A stretch of DNA of 64,000 bases from Leucobacter sp. L43 (GCF_016597785.1 NZ_JAENJG010000001.1:1116001-1180000), one strand, 5' to 3'; counted from the first letter of the stretch, positions 49,446 to 59,203 are shown. The notes: generated by a model not told the origin, from the sequence alone. Numbers and translations are program-made.

Positions 49446-50932
49446 GCTGCGGCCTCCCAGACCCCACTCATCGCCCGGAGCACCCGGTCGAACGTCTTGC
49501 CCTGCTGCTCGTAAGCGGAACGATCCGCGCCGGGGTGCACGACGAGGCGATGGTCGTGCTCGCTTCGCCAGCGATCCGGATCGACGCCGATCGCGCGCGC
49601 TGCGAGTTGGGCGACTCCACGCGCTCCGAGCTCCGTGTCGAGCTGACGGCGCATCGGCCTGCCGACGACATCGGCGAACATCTGAGCCCATCGCGGGTTC
49701 TTCGCTCCGCCTCCGGCGAGCGTCCACGGCCGCTCGGAGACGCTGGCCCCGCACCTGAGGACCTTCTCGAGCTGCACGCGGTGATACTGCGTGATGCCCT
49801 CGGCTACGGCTCGAGCGACATGGGGGAAGCCGTGGCTTCCTTTGCACCCGAGCAAGGTACCCGACGCTCCGAGATGCTCCGGCGCGCCGTGTACGAAGGG
49901 GAGGAAGAGAATGCCGTCGGCGAGCGCAGGCACCTCTCCCGCTGCGTCGAGCAACTCCCGTGGAGTCACCGGCGCAGCACTCCGCGCGCCCAGCAACTGC
50001 GCGGCCCATTCGACGCTCGCAGCGGAGGTAGGGGCGACCTCCATGGCGAGCATGTAGTCAGGATCGGGCAGCAAGGCGTTGATCGTGACATCGGGTGGCT
50101 CGCTCGTCGCGGGGACGACGACCGCGTTGATCGCCCAGGTGCCCACGATGACGGTGACGTCGCCCGGATCTGATGAGCCGGCTCCGATCGGGCTCGCAAC
50201 GCAGTCCATGCATCCGGCGACCACGGGAATTCCCTCCGGCAGACCGGTGATCTCGGCCGCCCGTGCCGTGACCGCTCCGACGACCTCGTCGGAGGGGCGA
50301 GGTTCGGGAAGCAGGCGCCAGAGCGAGGCGGGTAGTCCCAGCATGTCGAACACTGCGGGCTCGTAGACGCGGGAGCTCAGATTCACCAAACCGCAGCCCG
50401 ACGCGTCAGACAGGTCCGCACTCGGCGCGCCGGTGAGGGAGGCCGTGAGCCAGTCCTTGCAGCTGAAGGCCCACGCCGCACGTTCGAGCGACTCGGGTTC
50501 GTGCTCGTGCAACCAGCGCACCAGCACCCCCAGCTGCCCGGTCCAGGGTATCGACCCTGTGAGGCGACGACACTGTTCCACTTCATCGGAGTCGAGGCTG
50601 GCGACGATTCGTCCTGCCCGACTGTCGGTCGAAGCGATCGCCGCACGAACTGGGCGCAGATCGTCGTCAGCGAGATACAGGCCATTGCCGTGCCCCGTCG
50701 CGCCGACCGCCGCGACGCTCCACCCCGCTGCCGAGAGGTGGGCGTTCAACTGACGCAGCACGCCGGACACCACCTCCCATAGCGCCTCCATGTCGATCTC
50801 CTGGCGCTCGCGCGACACGGCGACCCTGGGGTTCGGGGCGGCGAAGGTGCAGATCTCATTCCCCGCATCGTCGAATGCCGCTGCTTTCGCCGTCGTCAAT
50901 CCGACATCGATACCCACTACGCAGATCTTCAT
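49442..50932 (-). CDS. FGGY-family sugar/polyol kinase (EryA/LyxK-like)
   Basis: ATP-dependent kinase of 496 residues. It has the two-domain FGGY plan: phosphate-1 loop GIDVGLTTAKAAAFDD, substrate region ATGHGNGLYLADDDL and STDSRA, central LPEGIPVVAGCMDCVASPIG, and adenosine loop LAGGGAKNPRWAQMFADVVG. The N-terminal half resembles L-xylulose and erythritol kinases more than the AI-2 kinase LsrK. Starts 15 nt after the FAD dehydrogenase and overlaps the aldolase gene by 4 nt. Predicted to phosphorylate a polyol or ketose brought in by the transporter of this operon. Confidence 0.85.
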   Translation of the reverse strand: MKICVVGIDVGLTTAKAAAFDDAGNEICTFAAPNPRVAVSRERQEIDMEALWEVVSGVLRQLNAHLSAAGWSVAAVGATGHGNGLYLADDDLRPVRAAIASTDSRAGRIVASLDSDEVEQCRRLTGSIPWTGQLGVLVRWLHEHEPESLERAAWAFSCKDWLTASLTGAPSADLSDASGCGLVNLSSRVYEPAVFDMLGLPASLWRLLPEPRPSDEVVGAVTARAAEITGLPEGIPVVAGCMDCVASPIGAGSSDPGDVTVIVGTWAINAVVVPATSEPPDVTINALLPDPDYMLAMEVAPTSAASVEWAAQLLGARSAAPVTPRELLDAAGEVPALADGILFLPFVHGAPEHLGASGTLLGCKGSHGFPHVARAVAEGITQYHRVQLEKVLRCGASVSERPWTLAGGGAKNPRWAQMFADVVGRPMRRQLDTELGARGVAQLAARAIGVDPDRWRSEHDHRLVVHPGADRSAYEQQGKTFDRVLRAMSGVWEAAA

Positions 50933-50947
50933 TGACCCGACCGCTTC

Positions 50948-52603
50948 CTACTCGACGTGTTCTCTGCTGGGCGCGCCCAGGCGTCTGCCTCGCGGGGAGA
51001 ACCGCTGCATTGACCGAAGATAGTCGTCCAGTTCGCGAGCGGCTCGTTCCGGCGCCCAACCTGCGTGTTCGACGAGCACCTCGGCGGCCGCGCCAGCGGC
51101 GCCCATGCCGACATCCGCATTCAGTGCGATCGTGGTGCGGCGCAGGAGCACATCCTCCAATGTGAATGCGCCTTCCTCCTGTACCGCATAGACGACCTCC
51201 GCTGCGATGGCGCCGCTCAATGGGTCGATGCATCGTGCGAGTACCGGATCGGCCTCTGCGATTGCGGCCACCTCCCACGCCATTGCCCCGTAGACATCGG
51301 TGAGGCGTGCAATCGCCGTCGCGGGGAGCGCGGTGCGCGCAGTCAGCCCTGCCCGGAGGCGCTCCGCGCCGTTCGGAGGGACTCCGGGGAGCATGGCCGT
51401 CTTGGTGCCGGACGGACGGTGGCGCATGCCGAACGCCGATTCGACGCGGCGCAGCACCTGCTCCCCGAGCGCCCGATGCGTGGTGTACTTCCCGCCGATC
51501 ACACTCATCAGCCCTCGCGCCGAACCGTCGTGCACGGTGACGTCGCTGTCTCGGGTGACCGAGGCCGGGTCCGCCGTCCCTCCGGAGAACGGAAGCGGAC
51601 GGACACCGGAGTACGACCAGAGCACGTCGGCGGGGCTGAGCTCCGCGTCGGGGATCAGCGTATTGACGGCGCGCAGCAGGTAATCGATCTCATCGTCGTC
51701 GACGACGATGTCATCGAGGTCGCCGGAGAACGGCAGGTCGGTGGTGCCGATCATGAACTTTCCGTCGCGCCATGGCAGTACGAACATGGGCCGCTGGTCG
51801 TCCGGTGACTCGAAGAAGATGCACGTCTGCGGCGCAGCGGGAAAGCGATCCACCACGAGGTGGCTCCCCTTGGTCGGCCCGATGCGTCGCTGGTGATTCC
51901 CCTCCAACGCCAGCACATCGTCGACCCACGGCCCGGCGCAGTTGATGACGAGCGGAGCACTCAGCTGCCGCTCCTGCGAAGTCTCACGGTCTCGATAGAC
52001 GACCCCGGCGATTTCGTCTTTCCCGTGCAGCAACGACAGGACGGGGGTGTGGGTGAGGATCACCGCTCCGTGCCGGTAGGCGTCGATCGCGAGTTCGACC
52101 GCGAATCGCTCGGTGACGGGCACATGCGCGTCCTGGAAGAGTCCGCCCCACCGCACACCGCCTGCCGCGACTGTCGGCCAGTCGCGGCGCATTCGCTTGG
52201 AGAGGACGATCCGGTTCGGCGGCAGCCGCTTGCCCACTGAGAGGACATCGTGCAGTATCAAGCCGCACGACAGCAGCCATCCCGGTCGCGATGCCCCCCG
52301 TGAGAACGGGATGAGCATCGGGTAGGGGTGCACCAGGTGCGGGGCGGTGCGGAGCAGAATGTTCCGTTCGCGAATCGATTCGAATACCAGAGGAATCTCG
52401 AGTCGCTCGAGATACTTGAGACCGCCGTGAATGAGTCGCGTTGAGATCGCGGACGTGCGGGCCGCGATGTCGTCCTGATCGATCATGACGACTCGGAGAC
52501 CGCGGCGAGCGATCTCCCGGGTGATGGCGAGACCGTTGATACCGGCTCCGACGACGACGACATCGGCGGCGGCGGGTGCGGCGGAGCTTCGGAGGACGGG
52601 CAT
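50948..52603 (-). CDS. GlpD/EryB-like FAD-dependent polyol-phosphate dehydrogenase
   Basis: Membrane-associated flavoenzyme of 551 residues of the glycerol-3-phosphate dehydrogenase family. FAD motif DVVVVGAGINGLAITREIAR near residue 15, followed by TSAISTRLIHGGLKYLE, GPTKGSHLVVDRFP, YSGVRPLPF and VIGGKYTTHRALGEQVLR, all GlpD hallmarks, with a C-terminal helical domain. Beside an EryA-like kinase, it probably oxidises a phosphorylated polyol at the carbon next to the phosphoester to a ketose phosphate, as EryB does with erythritol phosphate. ATG 52603, ribosome site AAAGGGA. Confidence 0.85.
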   Translation of the reverse strand: MPVLRSSAAPAAADVVVVGAGINGLAITREIARRGLRVVMIDQDDIAARTSAISTRLIHGGLKYLERLEIPLVFESIRERNILLRTAPHLVHPYPMLIPFSRGASRPGWLLSCGLILHDVLSVGKRLPPNRIVLSKRMRRDWPTVAAGGVRWGGLFQDAHVPVTERFAVELAIDAYRHGAVILTHTPVLSLLHGKDEIAGVVYRDRETSQERQLSAPLVINCAGPWVDDVLALEGNHQRRIGPTKGSHLVVDRFPAAPQTCIFFESPDDQRPMFVLPWRDGKFMIGTTDLPFSGDLDDIVVDDDEIDYLLRAVNTLIPDAELSPADVLWSYSGVRPLPFSGGTADPASVTRDSDVTVHDGSARGLMSVIGGKYTTHRALGEQVLRRVESAFGMRHRPSGTKTAMLPGVPPNGAERLRAGLTARTALPATAIARLTDVYGAMAWEVAAIAEADPVLARCIDPLSGAIAAEVVYAVQEEGAFTLEDVLLRRTTIALNADVGMGAAGAAAEVLVEHAGWAPERAARELDDYLRSMQRFSPRGRRLGAPSREHVE

Positions 52604-52649
52604 GAGTTCCCTTTCGCGGTTCCCAGCGCTGAGCGCTCGGGAACCGGTG

Positions 52650-53522
52650 TCAGTGTGCGAGTGTCTGGAAGAGTTCGAATGCCTCGGCGTCGGTCATCCC
52701 GTCGTGCACGACGCCGCGCACCGCTGAGAGCATCGCGGCGGGATGCTCGGACTGGAAGACGTTGCGGCCCATGTCGACGCCGGCGGCGCCCTCCTGCATT
52801 GCGCGGTAGGCGATGCGCAGCGCCTCCTGCTCCTCGACCTTCTTGCCACCGGCGATGACGATGGGAACCGGGCATGCGCTCGTGATCGTCTCGAAGCCCT
52901 CCTCGACGTAGTAGGTCTTCACGAATGCGGCGCCGAGTTCGGCGGCGATCCGGGTCGAGAGTCTGAAGTAGCGCGCATCTCGCACCATGTCTCGGCCGAC
53001 CGCGGTCACGGCGAGCACCGGTATCCCCGTCGCCTGTCCCTGGTCCACGAGCGTCGTGAGATTCTTGATGGACTGCGTCTCGTGCTCTCCACCGACGAAC
53101 ACCTGCACGGCGAGCGCGGCTGCATCCAGCCTGACAGCGTCATCGATGGACACCGCGATCTGTTCGTCCGACAGATCTTTGAGCACGCTCGGGCCGCCCG
53201 AAGCGCGGAGCACCACGCCCTTTCCGCTCTCCGCCGGGATCGTCGTCCGCAAGGCTCCGCGCGTGCACATCAGGGCGTCGGCCTGCGGCACGAGAGGCAG
53301 GATGGAACGGTCGAGACGTTCCAAACCCGATGTCGGGCCCTGGAAGTACCCGTGGTCGAACGCCAGCATGACGGTTTTGCCGTCCCTCGGATCGAACACC
53401 CGGGAGAGGCGGGCCCGCATTCCCCAGTCCTGCCCGGCCAGGCCCTTGAGATGGAAGCCCGCCGGGACCGGAGCGCCCGCCGAGTAGTCAGTGCCTTCGC
53501 GGAGGTCGTCGAGATCAGCCAT
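52650..53522 (-). CDS. LsrF-like class I aldolase/thiolase
   Basis: Protein of 290 residues, nearly the length of E. coli LsrF and strikingly like it: [10 protein letters not shown] start, [40 protein letters not shown] and [14 protein letters not shown]. The Schiff-base lysine is Lys202 in [11 protein letters not shown]. LsrF splits 3-hydroxy-5-phosphonooxypentane-2,4-dione with CoA into acetyl-CoA and DHAP at the end of autoinducer-2 breakdown. Here it sits after an LsrB/A/C/D-like transporter but without LsrG, LsrK or LsrR. ATG 53522 overlaps the permease gene by 8 nt; ribosome site AAGGAG. Confidence 0.88.
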   Translation of the reverse strand: MADLDDLREGTDYSAGAPVPAGFHLKGLAGQDWGMRARLSRVFDPRDGKTVMLAFDHGYFQGPTSGLERLDRSILPLVPQADALMCTRGALRTTIPAESGKGVVLRASGGPSVLKDLSDEQIAVSIDDAVRLDAAALAVQVFVGGEHETQSIKNLTTLVDQGQATGIPVLAVTAVGRDMVRDARYFRLSTRIAAELGAAFVKTYYVEEGFETITSACPVPIVIAGGKKVEEQEALRIAYRAMQEGAAGVDMGRNVFQSEHPAAMLSAVRGVVHDGMTDAEAFELFQTLAH

Positions 53523-54657
53523 GGAGTTTCTCCTTCTGTGGTGAATGGTCGGTCGTGTCAGCAACGAGATCGCGCTCGGAGCCGGAATGGGTGGTATCAG
53601 CAGGGACGGAGAGGGGTTCCGCGGATCGGTTGCCCGAGAGACTCGCCGCGAACCGTCGTGTCGTCGAGCGGGCGGTTCCTGTCGCGGTCGAAGCGATCAC
53701 GACGACCAGTACGACGAGTACCCCCTTGAGCACGTTCTGGGCACCGACGGACCAGCCGACGAGGTTGAGCAGCCCGGAGAGCAGCACGAAGAACAGTGCT
53801 CCGGTCCAGGTGCCGATGACCACGGGCCGACCGCCGGCGATGAGCGTGCCGCCGATCACGACGACGGCGATCGAGTCGAGCATGTACGAGGTGCCGAGTA
53901 CGGTGCTCGGTGAGATGAACGCCGCGAGGAGTCCGCCGACGGTGCCCGCGAGGCCGGCACTCAGCAGATACGCCGCCGCGGTGACGAGACGCGCGGGCAA
54001 CCCGGCGCGTTCAGCGGCACGGGCGCTCTGCCCGACGGCGATCACCGAGAGACCGAGGCGTGTGCGGCGCAGCAGAAACCAGATGAATGCGGAGAAGCCG
54101 ACGACGATCATGGCGAGTACCGGCACTCCGAGCGCCTTCGCGTTGACGAACGCGCGCAGCGATGCATCGGCGCCGCCCCTGGCCGCGTCCGCGAGGAGCA
54201 GGGTCGCGCTCGTCACGATCAAGCTGGTCGCCAGCGTCGCGATGATCGGCGGGACTCGCAGCAGTAGGATCGCGATGACGCTGACCGCACCGGCCGCGAT
54301 CCCGGCAGCACCGGCGGCCGCGACTCCCGCGAGCGGTCCGGCTGTCGCACCGATCGCCACGGACACGTAGGAACTCATCGAGATGATCGTTCCGACCGAG
54401 ACGTCGATGTTGCCCGGTCCGAGCGTGATCACGAGCATCTGCCCGAGCGCCACGAGCACGAGGAACGGGGCGAGGGAGAGCGCCTGCATCATCGGATCGA
54501 GCGGCGCTCCCGGTCGCACGCTCATGATGATCCCCCAGACCACGAGCACTCCGATGAGCGACCATCCCCAGGCGGGCCATCGGAGCACCGGGCTCTTGCG
54601 CTCACCAGCGGTTGCAGTGCCGGTCGCAGGGACGCGTCGGGTCAGGCGCAGATTCAT
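53515..54657 (-). CDS. Sugar ABC transporter permease (RbsC/LsrD type)
   Basis: Membrane subunit of 380 residues, with about eight to ten helices and the RbsC-family motifs [39 protein letters not shown] and the ATPase-contact loop [20 protein letters not shown] 50-residue Ser/Thr/Arg-rich cytoplasmic tail is unusual for the family. The start at ATG 54657 overlaps the first permease's stop (ATGA). Pairs with the preceding permease to form a hetero-dimeric channel, as in LsrCD. Confidence 0.88.
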   Translation of the reverse strand: MNLRLTRRVPATGTATAGERKSPVLRWPAWGWSLIGVLVVWGIIMSVRPGAPLDPMMQALSLAPFLVLVALGQMLVITLGPGNIDVSVGTIISMSSYVSVAIGATAGPLAGVAAAGAAGIAAGAVSVIAILLLRVPPIIATLATSLIVTSATLLLADAARGGADASLRAFVNAKALGVPVLAMIVVGFSAFIWFLLRRTRLGLSVIAVGQSARAAERAGLPARLVTAAAYLLSAGLAGTVGGLLAAFISPSTVLGTSYMLDSIAVVVIGGTLIAGGRPVVIGTWTGALFFVLLSGLLNLVGWSVGAQNVLKGVLVVLVVVIASTATGTARSTTRRFAASLSGNRSAEPLSVPADTTHSGSERDLVADTTDHSPQKEKLHG

Positions 54658-55625
54658 CGGGCGAGCCTCTCCGTGATGATGCGGCCGGCGAGCACGGCGA
54701 GCACGATGGCTCCCTGAGCCGCCGACTGCAGGCTGGAAGGAAGATTGATCAGACTGAGCAGCACGGTGATCATTCCGAGGGTGATGGCGCCGAGCGTGGT
54801 GCCGATGGGGAGCGCTCGGCCTCCCGAGAACGATCCCCCGCCCAGAATCACTGCCGCGATCGTCATGAGCGTGAACTCGCTGGCCGCGTTGATGTCGCCT
54901 GACCACGTTTGCGAGGCGAGCAGCAGGCCGGCGAACACCATCATCACGGCGGCGAGCACATAGGCGAGCACGCGTGTAGCGACCAGGGAGACGCCGGCCT
55001 TCTCGAGGGTCGCCGCCTGGGATCCGAGGGCTCGGATCCGCGTTCCGAACTTCGCGCGCCGGGTGAGCACCCAGCCGAGCAGCGTCGCCACGACGATGAA
55101 TAGCACGGGCGCGGGTATCCAGCTCGGCCGCCACTGGGAGAGCGCGGCGAGCCATCCCGGAGTGGTGCCGCCCGGCGTCGGGCTGAGGGAGAGACCGATG
55201 CCGAGCCACACGAACGACATGCCGAGTGTGACGATGATCGACGGCACGCCCCGACGCTGCACGACAGCGGCGATCACGGCGTAGACCGCGAAGACGGCGA
55301 GCACCGAGAGCACCGCGAGCACCGGATGCTCGGTCAGCAATCTCGCGGCGATGACGGTGACGAGACCGACGAGGTATCCGACGCCCAGATCGATGTCACC
55401 GACACTCATGATGATCATCTGGGCCTGGGCCGCGAAGACGAGCGGCACCGACGACATGAGCGTCAGCGTGAGGCCGGGCACGCTGAGTACGCCGGGTTGC
55501 AGCACCACGGTGAGAATGAAGATGCCGACGAGGGCAACGAGGGCGAGCAGCGCCGGCGACCCGTTCCTGGCGCCCGCGCGCAGCCGTTCCTTGCTCGATG
55601 GCACGAGTACCGTCGTCTGAGTCAT
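54654..55625 (-). CDS. Sugar ABC transporter permease (RbsC/LsrC type)
   Basis: Membrane subunit of 323 residues: IIMSVGDIDLGVGYLVGLV is the RbsC-family signature, RRGVPSIIVTLGMSFVWLGI the core helix region, and ALGSQAATLEKAGVSLVAT the ATPase-contact loop. ATG overlaps the ATPase stop by 4 nt, and its own stop overlaps the next permease start by 4 nt, so the two channel halves are made together. Confidence 0.88.
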   Translation of the reverse strand: MTQTTVLVPSSKERLRAGARNGSPALLALVALVGIFILTVVLQPGVLSVPGLTLTLMSSVPLVFAAQAQMIIMSVGDIDLGVGYLVGLVTVIAARLLTEHPVLAVLSVLAVFAVYAVIAAVVQRRGVPSIIVTLGMSFVWLGIGLSLSPTPGGTTPGWLAALSQWRPSWIPAPVLFIVVATLLGWVLTRRAKFGTRIRALGSQAATLEKAGVSLVATRVLAYVLAAVMMVFAGLLLASQTWSGDINAASEFTLMTIAAVILGGGSFSGGRALPIGTTLGAITLGMITVLLSLINLPSSLQSAAQGAIVLAVLAGRIITERLAR

Positions 55626-57115
55626 CTCTGCTCCTCTGAGCTGCGGGGATCTGCACCGAAGGAATCGGCGATGATGCGTTCCTCGGTGATCTCGGTGTCC
55701 GTGATCTCGCTGACGATCGCGCCCGACCGGAAGACGTAGACCCGATCGCAGTGGGCCATCTCACCGTTCTCCGTCGAATACCAGACGATCGAGCGTCCGC
55801 GGGAAGCTTCCACTCTCATGAGCGCATAGAGCTCGTTCTTCGTCTTGACGTCGACTCCGCGGAACGGGTCATCGAGGAGCACGAGCGGTGCATCGCTCGC
55901 AAAGGCTCGTGCGACCAGCACCTTTTGCTGATTGCCGCCGGACAGCGCGGTGATCGAAGCGCGGGAGCCGCCCTTCACGTGCAGCCGCTGCACCCAGTCC
56001 TCTGCGACGGACTTCCGCTCAGCGGCTGAGATCACGCCGAATGTCGAGAGTTCGCGAGTGGCCGATATCGTCACGTTCTCGGCCACAGACCACAGCGGGA
56101 AGACTCCGCTCGACTGCCGATCTCCGGGGACATAGGCGCGGCGCGCTGCGACGGCGATGCCCCGCCCTCCCGACCACAGGCGGTGGAGCAGGCGCTCCTG
56201 CCCATGCCCGGCGAGACCGGCGAGACCGACGATCTCGCCGCTGGCGACGGAGAACGGAAGCTCGAACGCTTGGGTGGCAGCAACTTCCCGGCGAGTGAAA
56301 GCACCACCGGAGTCGGCGTCTTCGATCCGGTGCATCGTCGCCGTGTCGGCTCGTACCTCGCCGCCCATCGCGACGAGCAGCCGTTCTTCGCTGGTGTCGC
56401 CCGTCTCGACGATCTCGACGACGCGGCCGTCGCGCATCACGGCGATGCGATCGGTGTGCTCCAGAACCTCCTGCATTCGGTGGGAGATGAGCACCATCCC
56501 CACTCCTCGCGCCGCAAGCTCGCGCAAAGCGCGGTACATCTGCCTGGTCGCATCGAGGCTCAGTGATTCGGTCGGCTCGTCGAGGATGAGCAGGGTGAGA
56601 TTGGGCGTGCAGAGCGCGCGCGCGATCTCCACCATCTGGCGTTGCGGCATGGGAAGGTCGCCGGCGAGCCGCATGATGTTGATCCCGTGATCGGGGAACA
56701 CGTGGTCGAGGGTCTCGACGAGCACGCGCTCCGCTCGGGCACGCCAGCGCAAGCCCGTCGCGGTCGGGCTCGAGAGAGCGATGTTCTCACTGATCGTGAG
56801 GTCGGGGCACAGTGCGAGTTCTTGGTACACCATGCGCACTCCATTGCGCTCCGCAGTCCGCTGATTCCACGGACCTCCCCCGTGCCAGTCGATCTGCCCG
56901 GCATCGGCGGCCTCACGCCCGGCGAGGGCGCGCATGAGCGTGCTCTTGCCCGCTCCGTTGTGGCCGACCAGGCCGAGAATCTCGCCCGCGGCGACGGAGA
57001 CATCGACGCTGCTGAGTGCGTGGGTGCTGCCGTAGCGCTTGGAGAGGCCAGTCGCTTTCACGAGCGTCTTCCCGTACGCCGGGACTGGTCTGGCCGTCTG
57101 CTGGAGCATGGTCAC
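55622..57115 (-). CDS. Sugar ABC transporter ATPase, duplicated (RbsA/LsrA type)
   Basis: Tandem ATPase of 497 residues energising import. First half: Walker A GHNGAGKSTLMRAL, Walker B LLILDEPTESL and switch ISHRM; the signature reads LPMPQRQMVEIARAL, a common variant of LSGGQ. Second half: degenerate Walker A region (VGLAGLAGHGQERLLHRLWS), intact signature ALSGGNQQKVLVARAF and LLDDPFRGVDVKTKNEL. This asymmetry is normal for RbsA. GTG 57115 has a GGAGG site 8 nt upstream and is preferred to ATG 57109. Confidence 0.9.
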   Translation of the reverse strand: MTMLQQTARPVPAYGKTLVKATGLSKRYGSTHALSSVDVSVAAGEILGLVGHNGAGKSTLMRALAGREAADAGQIDWHGGGPWNQRTAERNGVRMVYQELALCPDLTISENIALSSPTATGLRWRARAERVLVETLDHVFPDHGINIMRLAGDLPMPQRQMVEIARALCTPNLTLLILDEPTESLSLDATRQMYRALRELAARGVGMVLISHRMQEVLEHTDRIAVMRDGRVVEIVETGDTSEERLLVAMGGEVRADTATMHRIEDADSGGAFTRREVAATQAFELPFSVASGEIVGLAGLAGHGQERLLHRLWSGGRGIAVAARRAYVPGDRQSSGVFPLWSVAENVTISATRELSTFGVISAAERKSVAEDWVQRLHVKGGSRASITALSGGNQQKVLVARAFASDAPLVLLDDPFRGVDVKTKNELYALMRVEASRGRSIVWYSTENGEMAHCDRVYVFRSGAIVSEITDTEITEERIIADSFGADPRSSEEQR

Positions 57116-57149
57116 CGGTCTCGCCTCCGTCCAGCTCGATCTTCGGCGC

Positions 57150-58238
57150 TCATGGCAGGGCCGGAGCTTCCGCAGGTTCTCCGGCCAGCAGTGCCGTGAT
57201 CGCCGCACCGGTCGACTCCTCGTCCCAGGCATTCGCCGCGTATTCATCGGCGGAGAGGGCGTCGACCCAGTAGTCGAGGTTGTCCTGCGTCACCTGCACC
57301 AACGGCAGCACGACGTCTTCAGGGACTTCCTCACCGCGCTCCTTTGCGAGCGCGACGTACATCGCGGCGACGACCTGACCGGGATCCGTGAGGGCGGCGA
57401 AGGATCCGTTGTCGATGCCCCGTTCCTTCCAGAACGACAGCGATTTGCCATCGGTGTCGAAGACCACGACGGGCGCCTCGCGTCCGGCTGATTCGAAGGC
57501 CTGCACGACACCCATTCCGCCGATGCATCCCGGCACTGCAGCGATATCCGGCATCGACCCCAGGATCCCCACGATCTCCTTCTGCGCGGTCGCCGAATCG
57601 CAGAATCCGTTGACCTCTGCGGCGACCTCGACGTCGGGGTACTCCGCGAGGATCTCCATCTGCCGCTCGTGGAACTGCTCTTCTGGCTGCGATCCGATCA
57701 CGCCTCGGTTGACGATGATGTCGCCTGCTCCGTCGATCGCTTCGAGCGCCGGCATCAACGAGTCCTCGCCCCACTGTCCGTAGTCGTTGCGCACGACGAC
57801 ACCGCAGCTCGTGTCCATGTCGGCGTCGAGGATGACGACGTTGATCCCCGCCGAGCACGCCTCCTCGATGACCGGGACCAAGGCGGTCGACGATGCGGGG
57901 ATCACCATGAGCACGTCGGGGTTCTGCAGCATGAGGCTGCGAATCTGCGACGCCTGCTCGGTGGCGCTGTTCTCGCCGGGTGCGTTGACCACCGAGTACT
58001 CCGACACCACACCGGTGGTCTTGAGCTTCTCTGCTTCGGATTCGAATTTGTCGATGAGCGTGAGGCGCCATCCGTTGACGAACCCGTTCGACAGTGCGAC
58101 GCTGAGTCCTTCAGGTTCGGCGCCATCACCGTTCTGATCTTCCGCGGCTCCTGGGCCCGCGCACCCTGAGAGCGCGAGTGCGGTGGCGACGAGTGCGGTG
58201 AATACACCGACGTGCCGGCGTCTGGTTGTGAACTTCAT
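57150..58238 (-). CDS. Sugar ABC transporter binding lipoprotein (RbsB/LsrB-like)
   Basis: Lipoprotein of 362 residues that captures the operon's substrate outside the cell. Signal peptide with lipobox LSGC (Cys26), then a periplasmic-binding-protein fold of the RbsB class: LSNGFVNGWRLTLIDKFESE, QIRSLMLQNPDVLMVIPASS, AGINVVILDADMDTSC and VVVFDTDG. ATG 58238 with ribosome site AGGAGA. First gene of the eight-gene operon; a GntR operator lies 97-120 nt upstream. Similar rhizobial proteins bind polyols and sugars, so the ligand cannot be fixed. Confidence 0.88.
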   Translation of the reverse strand: MKFTTRRRHVGVFTALVATALALSGCAGPGAAEDQNGDGAEPEGLSVALSNGFVNGWRLTLIDKFESEAEKLKTTGVVSEYSVVNAPGENSATEQASQIRSLMLQNPDVLMVIPASSTALVPVIEEACSAGINVVILDADMDTSCGVVVRNDYGQWGEDSLMPALEAIDGAGDIIVNRGVIGSQPEEQFHERQMEILAEYPDVEVAAEVNGFCDSATAQKEIVGILGSMPDIAAVPGCIGGMGVVQAFESAGREAPVVVFDTDGKSLSFWKERGIDNGSFAALTDPGQVVAAMYVALAKERGEEVPEDVVLPLVQVTQDNLDYWVDALSADEYAANAWDEESTGAAITALLAGEPAEAPALP

Positions 58239-58334
58239 TGTCTGTGTCTCCTGTTTCGCTTCGTTGCGATCGCGTCGGTTCTACCGCGACTCCCGGCACC
58301 TCGGATGGCTCGCGCCATCCGCAATGTGGTCGTA

Positions 58335-58358
58335 ACCAACTCGTAATGACAAGTTGGT
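58335..58358. promoter_or_regulatory. Inverted repeat in the gntR/operon gap (candidate GntR operator)
   Basis: ACCAACT (58335-58341) and AGTTGGT (58352-58358), 10 nt apart. It overlaps a possible operon promoter on the minus strand (TTGTCA, 18 nt, CACATT). A plus-strand TAGATT box (58365-58370) for gntR is next to it. Confidence 0.55.
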
Positions 58359-58453
58359 AGTGATTAGATTACGGAGGCGCCCGGAAGCTGTCAACTCCGC
58401 CGAGATCAGACCAGACGGTACGCTCGAAGAACCCGACCATCCAGAGGAGTCCC

Positions 58454-59203
58454 ATGCAGCAGCGGCCACGCTTCACGGCGCTCGATCGCTCCGCCGACGC
58501 GCCGCTCTGGCAACAGCTCTCGCGCAGACTCCGCGACGAGATCGAGTCGGGGCGTCTCCTGCCCGATCAGGCGCTTCCCTCTGAGAACGAGCTCATCGAT
58601 CGCTACCTGGTCTCGCGCACGGTCGTGCGAGAGGCGCTCGCCGACCTCGTGCGCGCAGGGCTCATCTACAAGGTGCGCGCCCGGGGATCCTTCGTCGCCC
58701 CGCGCCGCCCCGACCTGAAGTTCATCGGTTCGATGACCGGCTCCTCCGCCGACCTGGAGGCGACCGGCCGCCTCATCACCACCAAAGTCATCGATTCCCG
58801 AACCGCTGCGGCGAGCGCCGCCGAGGCCGATGCTCTGCGCATCTCCGAAGGCGACCGGGTGCTCCGACTGCGTCGCATCCGATTGGTCGACACGACGCCG
58901 TGGCTGCTCGTCGACACCACGCTGCCCCTGGATCGCTTCCCCAATCTCGCCCGCGCCAACTTGGAGAACCAATCACTCTACGACCATCTTCGACGTCACT
59001 TCGGCGTACACCCGAACGGCGCTGATCGATGGATCGCCGCCGTCGTCCCGAATGACACCGATGCGGAACTCCTCCAGTTGCCGCCGGGCGAACCCGTGCT
59101 GTCGATCGAATCGATCGCCTGGGACGCGGAAGGCGAGCCTTTCGAGCATTACCGCGCACTGCACCGCAGTGACGAGACCCGCTTCTACGTGGGTATCCGC
59201 TAG
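58454..59203 (+). CDS. GntR/HutC-family regulator of the divergent catabolic operon
   Basis: Transcription factor of 249 residues. The GntR winged helix spans about 15-80 (LWQQLSRRLRDEIESGRLLP; LPSENELIDRYLVSRTVVRE; ADLVRAGLIYKVRARGSFVA), and residues 95-245 form a UTRA-type ligand domain of the HutC subfamily. Such regulators usually repress their operon until a sugar phosphate binds. ATG 58454 follows GGAGTCCC. Divergent from the eight-gene operon, with an inverted repeat between. Confidence 0.88.
   Translation: MQQRPRFTALDRSADAPLWQQLSRRLRDEIESGRLLPDQALPSENELIDRYLVSRTVVREALADLVRAGLIYKVRARGSFVAPRRPDLKFIGSMTGSSADLEATGRLITTKVIDSRTAAASAAEADALRISEGDRVLRLRRIRLVDTTPWLLVDTTLPLDRFPNLARANLENQSLYDHLRRHFGVHPNGADRWIAAVVPNDTDAELLQLPPGEPVLSIESIAWDAEGEPFEHYRALHRSDETRFYVGIR

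Noticed and set aside
49442-53522. A complete autoinducer-2 (lsr) operon
   Set aside because: Only the transporter and LsrF resemble Lsr. The kinase is closer to EryA/LyxK, LsrG and LsrR are absent, and a flavoenzyme and an aldolase fusion are added.
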